Shown in pieces: positions 34,313 to 42,207 of a stretch of 43,710 nucleotides of DNA. The notes under the pieces are model-generated. The model had not been told where the DNA came from, ran no database searches, and saw only the letters and a program-made list of their open reading frames with translations. Position numbers and translations under genes: made by a program. The stretch is from Pirellulaceae bacterium (GTDB taxonomy: Bacteria; Planctomycetota; Planctomycetia; Pirellulales; Pirellulaceae), in assembly GCA_016784735.1 (NCBI GenBank), contig JADHUC010000061.1, forward strand, positions 1 to 43,710, written 5' to 3'. Position 1 is the first letter of the stretch. Every line of letters starts with the position of its first letter.

Positions 34313-35830
34313 GACAGACGACGATTCCTTCAGACCGCATCTGCATCTTGTGTTGTGGGAGCGACCGCTCCGGGTGCTTCCCGATTGGTTGCCGGCAGCG
34401 TCGCGCCGCGCACCGAGAAACGCTCGATTCGCAAGCCGCTGACAGCTTACACGGCCGATGACCACCGGCGACGGCTTGAGAACATCGCGATCTGCGAGCG
34501 TGGTATTGCGACGTGCCTCAGAAAGCACTTGATTACCAGTTACCTGCCGGGCCAGGCGTACTACAACCTGGGTGAGTACCCGAGCCGCAAACCGTGGCAA
34601 CCCAGCGAATATGACGACGCGGAACTGGATCGGCTTCGCGACCATGGGATCGAGTTGATCCAGGTGTGGCTCGACTGGTGTGACGAACTTCGCCTATTCG
34701 GCGGCGATAAGTTCAACGCGCCCAATCCGGACACCTTTCGCCAATTCATCGACAAAGTGCACACCCGCGGCATGAAGATCATCCCTTACACGTCCGCCGG
34801 TTACTTCGAGCGGAGGGATCCCGAGTTGCGGCCCGAGTGGTCGCGCAACGAGAAGCAGGACCTTCGAGAACTCTGTTGGGACTGGGCACGATGCTCGTAC
34901 GCCAGTCCCGGATGGCGAGCCTATTTGCTGCCACGATTGGCGCGGATGATGGACGAGTACGGCGTCGACGGACTGTATAACGACATGGGTTACGGGCAAG
35001 GAGTCGCTGCCAACAAGATGCCGCCGACCAAAGATGAGGTGCTCGCTTTCGAGGAAACCGAAGATGAAGACGGCTACCTGACCGATATGCTGGGGCTGAT
35101 CTACGACATGGTCAAACGGCGCGGGGGCATTGTCAAACTGCACCGTAGCGGAACACAGTGCCCCAAGACGTCTTTGAAGGTCTACGATTACCTGTGGGTC
35201 GGCGAGGGGGGACGCAACGGTGATCGACTCCGCGAGGCAGTCAAAGACCACCCGCCCTACGTTGTTCCTTGCCTGGACATGAGCAAGGCATCCATCGAAA
35301 ACGAGGACGAACTCTACCTGCATGCCATTCCCTACATGCAGTTCCCATTTCTCTCGGCCGGCCGGCCATTTACCGGCGAGCGTGCGGCGATTCCAGGCAT
35401 CACCTACACGCTCGGCAGGAAGGACCACTGGTCGCAGCACTACCTGGCCATCCACGAGCACTACAAAGCCCATCCCGACGGACCTTACTCGTATTCCCAG
35501 TGGGACTCGGCCGTCCCTCGCCCCGCGGCGCGCCCCGCGCACGAGCGTTGGCTCAAACAGTACCTGCCGATGGTCGAGGAGAGCACATGGGCGTGGCTGG
35601 AATTGGGCGAGTCAAGCCTCTTCGCCGCGCCCTTGCCCAACAACGTGGTGGCCTCGGCATTCGCAAACCGCGAGCTGTACGTGGCACTGGCCAACTACGG
35701 TGTCAACCCGGTTGAGGTTGCGACGACGGATGACTACGTCCCGATTGACAAGCCTACGGAACCCGGCACGAGGATTTGGAGGTTGGACGGCCGGTCGCTC
35801 CGCATCCTCCGCCGTGAGTCGATCTCTTGA
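34310..35830 (+). CDS. TAT-exported TIM-barrel protein, probable glycoside hydrolase
   Basis: A 506-residue protein beginning with a twin-arginine signal (DRRRFLQTASASCVVG). The body reads as a (beta/alpha)8 barrel of glycoside-hydrolase type: LIQVWLDWCDELR, MKIIPYTSAGYFE, YGVDGLYNDMGYG and GIVKLHRSGTQ as successive strand/loop segments. The aspartate in LYNDMGYG is a candidate nucleophile, and WVGEGG another acidic loop. A beta-sandwich C-terminal region follows (ELYVALANYGVNPVEV). The family number cannot be given from sequence alone. It lies first in a rightward run with the beta-helix and GH39-like genes. Confidence 0.8.
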   Translation: MDRRRFLQTASASCVVGATAPGASRLVAGSVAPRTEKRSIRKPLTAYTADDHRRRLENIAICERGIATCLRKHLITSYLPGQAYYNLGEYPSRKPWQPSEYDDAELDRLRDHGIELIQVWLDWCDELRLFGGDKFNAPNPDTFRQFIDKVHTRGMKIIPYTSAGYFERRDPELRPEWSRNEKQDLRELCWDWARCSYASPGWRAYLLPRLARMMDEYGVDGLYNDMGYGQGVAANKMPPTKDEVLAFEETEDEDGYLTDMLGLIYDMVKRRGGIVKLHRSGTQCPKTSLKVYDYLWVGEGGRNGDRLREAVKDHPPYVVPCLDMSKASIENEDELYLHAIPYMQFPFLSAGRPFTGERAAIPGITYTLGRKDHWSQHYLAIHEHYKAHPDGPYSYSQWDSAVPRPAARPAHERWLKQYLPMVEESTWAWLELGESSLFAAPLPNNVVASAFANRELYVALANYGVNPVEVATTDDYVPIDKPTEPGTRIWRLDGRSLRILRRESIS

Positions 35831-35865
35831 GATACATGCTGTCTTCGAAAGGAAACGGTTAACCA

Positions 35866-37224
35866 ATGAAACGATGTGATTTCCTTCTCGAATTGTGCTG
35901 TCTGTTATTCATGCTCGGTTGGGCACATCCAACGTTTGCGGAAGCCTACTACGTGGCCCCCGATGGCCAGGACGGCGATCCGGGAAACGAGACGCAACCG
36001 TGGCGCTCGATTCAGCATGCGGCCGATCGTGTGCATCCTGGCGACACGGTCCGCATCCGGGCCGGGGACTACTACGTCGGACAGGGCCTGTACTTCCGCC
36101 GCGCGGGGACGGCCGAGGCTCCCATCGTCTACCGAGCGCACGGCGACGGTCCCGTGCGGATCACGAACTCGACCGTTCTTTCAGGACCATGGAAAAAGGT
36201 GCAGCACGACATCTACTCGACCACCGTGCCAAAGGGTACGGAGTGCGCCTTCGACGGCGACGAGCCCCTGACGTCACCCGGTGCCCACGGGTTCAAGGGC
36301 GACACGATCGGGCAGATGATCCCTGGATCATTCCTCGTGGAGGACCAGACGCTGTACGTGCGGCTTGCCGGAGGCGCCGATCCCTCCGCTCGCAAGATCC
36401 GCGCCGCGCCATATCACGCGATCAGCTTCTACGAGAACCACTACAATGTGTTCGACGGGTTGACCGTGGAGTACACGTACAACGCCTTCAAACGACAGCG
36501 AGACACGACGCACCACGTTACCATCCGCAACTGCACCATCCGCTGTATCCGCAGCCAAGGGATCCAGCCTGTGGCGAAGGACTGCGTTATCGAGCACAAT
36601 CTCTTCCAGAAGATCGGGACTACGAAATTCCTGCACGGTATATACTGCGGCACGTCGAACACCATCATCCGGTACAACGTCTTCGAGGAGATCGCCGGTG
36701 CGGCGATTCACTTGTATCCGACGGGTGGACGGTCGGAGGTCTACGGGAACGTGTTCCGCAAACCGCGAAAGATGGCGGGTGGAGGTTACTACGGCGAAAT
36801 CGTGGCCTGGGGCGATGGCGGTCACAAGATCTACAACAACGTGTTTCTCGGCGGAGGAGTCCGCTACGGCATCAGCGCAAACTCGAATGAAAACGAGATC
36901 TACCACAACACGTTCGTGGGATGCCCCAGGGCGATCTATTTGCATGAGGGCAAGAAGGGCAATCGGGTCCAAAACAATATTCTCGTCGAGGGCAAGATCG
37001 AGGACCATGGGCGGGGGAGCGTGATCTCGAATAACATGCAGGCTGATCCGGAGTTTCTGAACGCAGCAACGGGCGATGTCCGCCTGCGCCCCGATAGCCC
37101 GGCTATCGACGCAGGGATTCGCATCCCGCTCGTTCGAACGGACTTCAACAGGACGCCGCGACCCCAGGGAAACGCCCCGGACCTTGGCGCTTTCGAATTC
37201 GTCGAGTCAAAGGAATTGCACTGA
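35866..37224 (+). CDS. Secreted right-handed beta-helix protein (polysaccharide lyase/epimerase-like)
   Basis: A 452-residue protein with a signal peptide (about 1-25). The opening YYVAPDGQDGDPGNETQPW and SIQHAADRVHPGDTV is the DUF1565-type start of parallel beta-helix proteins. Rungs with repeated N/H/I patterns follow: VTIRNCTIRCIRS, CVIEHNLFQKIG, TIIRYNVFEEIAG, HKIYNNVFLGGG and NEIYHNTFVGC. The DxGAFE ending (DLGAFEF) is usual for the group. It probably degrades or binds uronic-acid polymers. It follows the TIM-barrel gene by 35 bp and precedes the GH39-like gene by 32 bp, so the three form an operon. Confidence 0.9.
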   Translation: MKRCDFLLELCCLLFMLGWAHPTFAEAYYVAPDGQDGDPGNETQPWRSIQHAADRVHPGDTVRIRAGDYYVGQGLYFRRAGTAEAPIVYRAHGDGPVRITNSTVLSGPWKKVQHDIYSTTVPKGTECAFDGDEPLTSPGAHGFKGDTIGQMIPGSFLVEDQTLYVRLAGGADPSARKIRAAPYHAISFYENHYNVFDGLTVEYTYNAFKRQRDTTHHVTIRNCTIRCIRSQGIQPVAKDCVIEHNLFQKIGTTKFLHGIYCGTSNTIIRYNVFEEIAGAAIHLYPTGGRSEVYGNVFRKPRKMAGGGYYGEIVAWGDGGHKIYNNVFLGGGVRYGISANSNENEIYHNTFVGCPRAIYLHEGKKGNRVQNNILVEGKIEDHGRGSVISNNMQADPEFLNAATGDVRLRPDSPAIDAGIRIPLVRTDFNRTPRPQGNAPDLGAFEFVESKELH

Positions 37225-37256
37225 CCAATCAATAGTCTGTCGCGAAGGGAACCGTC

Positions 37257-38834
37257 ATGGACCGCTTGGCCGTTTGTCTTGTTGCTGCAGCATTTTTTTC
37301 CCCTTGCGAGGGCATCGCCAAGTCGCCCGGCATTGCTCAAGGCGATCGCGTCGACGTCGTCGTTGACGTCAACAGCAAGTTGGGAGAACTCTACAATTTC
37401 TGGAACGTCTTTCCGGTCACGGTCCAGACGCCGTTCCTAGACGAGACGCAACACGCGAAGCTGCGCCGGACGTATCGGTACGCTGAATACATCAACTGCG
37501 TACGACTGCTGGGCGGGATCGACTTGGAAAAGGACGACTACTTCCGGGGCGTCGATGCCCAGGGCCGGGCGATCTGCAATTTCTCAGAAGGGATCGCGAT
37601 GCTTTCGGGCATTCGCAAGTGCGGATTCACGCCCTGGATCGTACTGGACAACGTCCCGGCAGCAATGTGTGATACCCCCACGAAGAACCGTTACGGCAAC
37701 ACGGAACCGCCCAACGACTTTCGTGTCTGGGGCAGCTACGTCCGGCAGTTCGTTCAGGCGTTGGTCCATGAGTTCGGACGCGAGGAAGTCAGCCGGTGGC
37801 GATTCCGCGTCGGCACCGAACCCGATCTCAAACCGGGACACTGGTCGGGAACGAAAGAGCAGTATTTCGCGCACTATGACCACACGGTGGCGGCCGTGTT
37901 GAGTGTGCTTCCCGGCGCAAATATCGGGCCGGGGAATATCATCGATCCTGTGAAGAAGCGGAAATGGCAGTCGTGGGGCACGGAGATTATCGAGCACTGC
38001 GCCACGGGGACTAACCATGCCACCGGCCAGGTCGGTACGCCGATGAGCTTCTTCGCATCGAGCTACTACACGGCGGTGGGCACGACGGACGAACGCTTCG
38101 ACACGTTGATCGAGCTACTGCGGGGCAAGTTACAGCAATATCCCCAATTTACCGACACGCCGGTCGAGATCCAGGAGTTCGGCATTCTGAGCGAGGGTGG
38201 GAAGTGGATCGTCGGCGACGGCACCGAATTCGGCGGTTCGTGGATGGCGCACTTCGCCGACAAGATCTATCGTCTGCGCGTACGTCGAGTTTACCAATGG
38301 TGGTGGAACACCAACAAAGGAGGCGGAATCCCCATCCCACTCAACCATGTGATGGACATGCTCGAAGCGATGGTCGGCGGCACGCGGCTCAAGGCCGAGG
38401 CATCGCGTTCCAGCGAGGCGGACCATGTCGGATGCATCGCCGTCACGAAGGAAGGACACATCGATCTGATCGTCTTTCGCCACCTGGCTGTGCGAGATAA
38501 CGGCCAACCGGTCCCGGTCCGAGTGACCCTGCAAGGCGACGCCATGGCAGACAACGACTGGACCATCACTCGGGCCGCCATCATCGACGGTCGTCACACC
38601 GGCTTCATGCACGAGCAGAAGGCCGACATGGATCGAGCCCGTGCGGCGGCGGGCGCGAACGCTAATCCTTACGCCGTCGCAATCGCAGTCATGGCCGCAA
38701 ATAAGGCCAGGTACGAGCGAATGAGTGCACTTTCCAAACTGGAATCGCCGTCTCTGACGACCGCCCCATCAGGCAGTGTCCGCTTCGATCTGGAACTGGA
38801 TGGCCACAGCGTGATTCACCTACGCCTGGAGTAG
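37257..38834 (+). CDS. Secreted GH39-like glycosidase (beta-xylosidase type)
   Basis: A 525-residue protein with a signal peptide and a clan-A TIM barrel. The general acid/base is Glu188 in FRVGTEPD (GH39 usually has NEP-type residues here). The nucleophile is Glu307 in VEIQEFG. The WWWNTNKGG segment is near the active site. The C-terminal beta domain ends SVIHLRL. GH39 enzymes include beta-xylosidases and iduronidases, so the target could be a xylose- or uronate-containing polymer. The ATG follows AAGGGAA. It is third in the operon. Confidence 0.87.
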   Translation: MDRLAVCLVAAAFFSPCEGIAKSPGIAQGDRVDVVVDVNSKLGELYNFWNVFPVTVQTPFLDETQHAKLRRTYRYAEYINCVRLLGGIDLEKDDYFRGVDAQGRAICNFSEGIAMLSGIRKCGFTPWIVLDNVPAAMCDTPTKNRYGNTEPPNDFRVWGSYVRQFVQALVHEFGREEVSRWRFRVGTEPDLKPGHWSGTKEQYFAHYDHTVAAVLSVLPGANIGPGNIIDPVKKRKWQSWGTEIIEHCATGTNHATGQVGTPMSFFASSYYTAVGTTDERFDTLIELLRGKLQQYPQFTDTPVEIQEFGILSEGGKWIVGDGTEFGGSWMAHFADKIYRLRVRRVYQWWWNTNKGGGIPIPLNHVMDMLEAMVGGTRLKAEASRSSEADHVGCIAVTKEGHIDLIVFRHLAVRDNGQPVPVRVTLQGDAMADNDWTITRAAIIDGRHTGFMHEQKADMDRARAAAGANANPYAVAIAVMAANKARYERMSALSKLESPSLTTAPSGSVRFDLELDGHSVIHLRLE

Positions 38835-38858
38835 CCTCACGCTGGAGCGGACAAAGTC

Positions 38859-39956
38859 TCAATCAATGTTGATTTTGCGGCGATACATATAGTCGTGATC
38901 GTGGTCGGGGCCCTTTCGCGGGAAATAGATGAAGAAATCATCGTCAACCGTGTGGCAGTCGGCCGACGGACCGTCAAAGTCAACAAACGAGGAGTAGGGT
39001 TGGATCGCACCATTGCTGACCTGGTCGACGACCGTTTCGAGTGACCAATCAAGGCCGTCTGGCGACGAGAACAGAAGTAGTTTCCCAGCAGCGTGGGTTT
39101 GGACGGCGAGGAGGTATTTGCCGAGTGCGGTACAGTAGGTGGCGTCGGCGTGAAGGTCTTCGCCGCCGGTGATATGAGGAATGAGATCTTCGCCCGGCTC
39201 GCCTGAAAGGCCGGGTATGTCCCACTTGCCATCACGATATTTGTGCCAGGGGGTGACTTGGTGCTTGGCCGCAGCCGTGATCACCGTGTCGAGCTCGGCC
39301 CGCGCAGCGCACTGAATGGGCGTTCGCCGGGCGCCGGCTTCCGCGGGAATGACGTCGTTGAAGTAGACATGGAGGTAGTCGCCGCGGATGATGTAGGCAC
39401 CGCCACCGACATTTTGGCGGTCATCTGCCGGCTTGACGATTTCGCCGCAGTAGGTCCAGCTCACGCCGCGATCGGTGGAGTAACCCAACCCCAAAGCAAA
39501 ACGTTGATGAGCTTGCCTTCTTCTGGTTTCTCTGGGTGCGTTGTTGAGTTCGGCATGCGTAATCGTCAGTAGATCGCCGTTGGGACATTCGTACATACCG
39601 AGAATCCAGATTCCCTTTTCCAACTGGTCCTGGTAGTAGCCGTTGTAGTCCCAAAATGCTTTGTCGGTCTTACTCCCGACGTGACACTTGAGAGGATCGT
39701 CAGGCGGGCCTTTGTGCCAGGAATGGCGGCTCCTTCGCTGCTGGCTGGTTTCGAGACGGCAGCCGAAAGAGTGAAAGAAGTGCATTTCGCCATCCTTCCG
39801 GAGAGTCGAGAGACTGCCGTCGTAACGAATTGGAATCTCGTCTTCGGTGTAGATAAGCTCCAGCTCGCCCAGTTTGAGTTGCTGTGCCTGAAGGGACACC
39901 GCAAGTAGCAGTTGAACGAGCATGAGGGTGACAACGTAGCCAGTCTTGTCTTTCAT
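38859..39956 (-). CDS. Exported sialidase/GH43-like propeller protein
   Basis: A 365-residue protein with a signal peptide (MKDKTGYVVTLMLVQLLLAV). Asp-box-like and bladed segments are GYSTDRGVSWTYCGE and LFSSPDGLDWSLETVV, typical of sialidase-type or GH33/GH43 propellers. The other segments (ADDRQNVGGGAYIIRGDYL, HADATYCTALGKYLL) are extended strands. A catalytic triad cannot be named. The frame could begin at TTG 39974; ATG 39956 is preferred as an ordinary start next to the signal. It is convergent with the GH39-like gene. Confidence 0.78.
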   Translation of the reverse strand: MKDKTGYVVTLMLVQLLLAVSLQAQQLKLGELELIYTEDEIPIRYDGSLSTLRKDGEMHFFHSFGCRLETSQQRRSRHSWHKGPPDDPLKCHVGSKTDKAFWDYNGYYQDQLEKGIWILGMYECPNGDLLTITHAELNNAPRETRRRQAHQRFALGLGYSTDRGVSWTYCGEIVKPADDRQNVGGGAYIIRGDYLHVYFNDVIPAEAGARRTPIQCAARAELDTVITAAAKHQVTPWHKYRDGKWDIPGLSGEPGEDLIPHITGGEDLHADATYCTALGKYLLAVQTHAAGKLLLFSSPDGLDWSLETVVDQVSNGAIQPYSSFVDFDGPSADCHTVDDDFFIYFPRKGPDHDHDYMYRRKINID

Positions 39957-40023
39957 CTTCTGTCGTGTCTCCAAAATCGAATCATTACCGTTCTATTCAC
40001 TTGGGCGCACCCAGTCCACCTCG

Positions 40024-40098
40024 AAGTAGCGCAGGGTCGGTTCCCACCAGCCAATCGACCTATTCGCAGCATTTGGCCGGTGGGAACCAGCCCTACTT
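40024..40098. repeat. Diverged paired inverted repeat (REPIN-like)
   Basis: Inverted units begin AAGTAG (40024-40029) and end CTACTT (40093-40098), with GGTTCCCACC (40039-40048) facing GGTGGGAACC (40079-40088). It keeps the AAGTAG boundary of the three other pairs but has a different core and an indel between its halves. It lies in the gap between two leftward genes. Confidence 0.7.
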
Positions 40099-40131
40099 GG
40101 CTCCAGGAGGACATTCGATCGCGTTGACAGC

Positions 40132-41412
40132 CTAGCGTGGTTTGCGAGGCGCTTGTCCGACGTCGATATCCACACAGTTCTCTTCAATGGTCTCATCCAG
40201 GACCGATCGCGGACTGGGACGCAGTGGATCCAAACAATCGGCTTGGTCGAACCCCCAGCGTAAGTAAGCAGCCAACGGGCTGTCCAACGCTACTACTTCG
40301 CCGTCGGCAGCGCACGTGTCGCACAGGGCGTCGAGGTATTTGCGTATCAGGCTGCTCTTTTGCCATGACTCCGCGTGAAGGAGCAACTCATCAAGTTTCG
40401 CTTGTTCTTCGGCCTGGCGTCTTTCAAGTTCCTCCCGCCGTTGACGCAGTTCCTCTTCGCGTGCGCTTCTGAGTCGTTCTGCTTCCGCACGCTGTCGCGC
40501 AAGTTCTTCCTTTTCCCGTCGGCGTATTCGTATTTCTCCGGCTTCTCTGACGAATTCAAGGAGCAATCCTTCGAGCTTGTCCTCGACCTTCTTCGACTTA
40601 CCGTCCATCGCGAGCGGAGACCGATAGCTTGATGGCCCGTCATCAAAGAGGAGCAGACCACTCGGAACAAGTTCAGTGCGGTTGCGGTCCCAGGAATACT
40701 CCGCGTCTTCGTTCTTAATGCGGACCTGATTATGCTTCTCACGCAAGCGAAGCACAGTAATTCTCTCGCCGCCGATTATCACGACGGTGCTGGTTCTTCG
40801 TTTGTTGTAGCGGGAGGTCACGACTTCGACGCTTCCACCGATCGCTTCAAGCCTCTTGATGAAGGCATCCATCACTCGAAGTGCCCGCTTGACCGAGCCG
40901 TCGCTGACTTCGATGGAGAGTGTCGGCCCTAACGTCTCCCGGCTGTCATGCTTCCGTTGCGACCACGGAATCTTGCACTCTGCGATCTGTTTCTCGATCC
41001 GTTCCTTGATTGCCGCCACTAGCGGATGGGGATTACGAAGCGCGCTGCTAACCTCTACCGGGCCTAGCTTTCGGACTTTTTCAAGAATCTCCAAAATGTC
41101 TGAGTCGTACTGCAACTCTCGGGGCGGCTCGTTGACGGAAACTCCAAAGTCGTCATGTGCATGGAATGTCAACGACTGAATATCGGGATCTGGGTTTTCT
41201 GGCAAGGGTGTCTTTCGTGGGTTCTTGCGGTTGGCTAGCTGCGCCCAGTAGCCGGGGTACGGCTTCGGAATGTCAAAGGACTTACAGAGCTTACCAATCA
41301 TCACGTCGGAACAATCAAGCTCGTTGGCAAGCTTGGTCGCCGGTCGCGTCCAGACAAACTCGTAGAGTTCTTCGCGAGTGAACGTTCGCGTTCTACATTC
41401 TTTGGTCGTCAT
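40132..41412 (-). CDS. Hypothetical HTH-like protein with long coiled coil
   Basis: A 426-residue protein. The N-terminus TREELYEFVWTRPATKLA and then CSDVMIGKLCKSFDIPKPYPGYW forms a helix-turn-helix-like unit that occurs in a widespread but unnamed family. A middle beta/alpha domain follows. Residues about 275-345 are a charged coiled coil (RRREKEELARQRAEAERLRS and onwards). No catalytic motif is seen. The role may be DNA binding with dimer formation. The start at ATG 41412 follows AGGGGA; the frame to 41487 is less likely. I recall the N-terminal motif from genomes of diverse bacteria, not from a characterised protein. Confidence 0.78.
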   Translation of the reverse strand: MTTKECRTRTFTREELYEFVWTRPATKLANELDCSDVMIGKLCKSFDIPKPYPGYWAQLANRKNPRKTPLPENPDPDIQSLTFHAHDDFGVSVNEPPRELQYDSDILEILEKVRKLGPVEVSSALRNPHPLVAAIKERIEKQIAECKIPWSQRKHDSRETLGPTLSIEVSDGSVKRALRVMDAFIKRLEAIGGSVEVVTSRYNKRRTSTVVIIGGERITVLRLREKHNQVRIKNEDAEYSWDRNRTELVPSGLLLFDDGPSSYRSPLAMDGKSKKVEDKLEGLLLEFVREAGEIRIRRREKEELARQRAEAERLRSAREEELRQRREELERRQAEEQAKLDELLLHAESWQKSSLIRKYLDALCDTCAADGEVVALDSPLAAYLRWGFDQADCLDPLRPSPRSVLDETIEENCVDIDVGQAPRKPR

Positions 41413-41550
41413 GCGAGCATCCCCTGACAATATTGAGGAAGGAAACTGCGTTTGAGCCGACTTGAGATTGCCTGAATCGCCAAACACGACGAGCAGTCCG
41501 CTGCCTCACTGACCGGTTCCCATGAACATTTTCCTCCCACGGCTAAGTGA

Positions 41551-42207
41551 ATACAATCACCCAGCCAGGCCATTACGTTCTGTCAAAAGCTATCCTCGCT
41601 TCTGAATGAGCAATGTGCAGGGCGCGTGTATCGCTTGCCTACAAAAGCCGAGTGGGAATACGCCTGTCGAGCCGGGACTACCACACCCTTTCATTTCGGC
41701 AGCGACTTGGACGGACGGCAAACGAATTGCGACGGTACGCAGCCATACGGTACATCGAGAGAGGGACCAAGTTTGAAGCGAACCACCAAGGTCGGCAGCT
41801 ACCGCCCGAACGCATTCGGTCTCCACGATATGCATGGGAACGTGGCGGAATGGTGTCAAGATTGGTTTGGCCCCTACGTCGTGGATATCGTCGATGACCC
41901 AGTGGGCTCTGCAGGTGGCTCACGGCGAGTAGCAAGGGGTGGGTTCTGGCTCGCCGCTGCCTGGGGTTGCCGTTCGGCGCATCGCGGCGGCAGTGCTCCG
42001 ACGGGTCGCGCGGGCAATCTCGGTTTTCGAGTGGCCATGCCGGCGGCGATCGTATTTCGCAAGGGCCATCGGATTCGCATCCACGTTCAAAGCAGTTGTT
42101 GGCCGCTCTGGGATCGCAATCAGAACACCGGCAACCCAATCGGAATGGACGCACAGGTCCAGGTGGCTCGGCAGACGATCTACCACGACGCGTCCCAGCC
42201 TATTTGA
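41551..42207 (+). pseudogene. Chimeric remnant: SUMF1-domain fragment joined to CocE-type C-terminus
   Basis: The frame is open from just after a TGA at 41548-41550. It contains the C-terminal half of an SUMF1/formylglycine-generating-enzyme-type domain: FCQKLSSLLNEQCAGRVYRL and PTKAEWEYACRAG, then MHGNVAEWCQDW, RRVARGGFW and NLGFRVAM. At about 42040-42055 it switches to the C-terminal tail of CocE/NonD-type hydrolases (FRKGHRIRIHVQSS, LWDRNQNTGNP, QTIYHDA). Neither half is complete and no ribosome site is seen at the best start (GTG 41626). It looks like a fused remnant of two genes. It overlaps the convergent hydrolase by 8 bases. Confidence 0.8.

Noticed and set aside
41626-42207. Genuine formylglycine-generating enzyme
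   Set aside because: Its N-terminal half is missing, only one cysteine remains near the active-site position, and the end belongs to another family.
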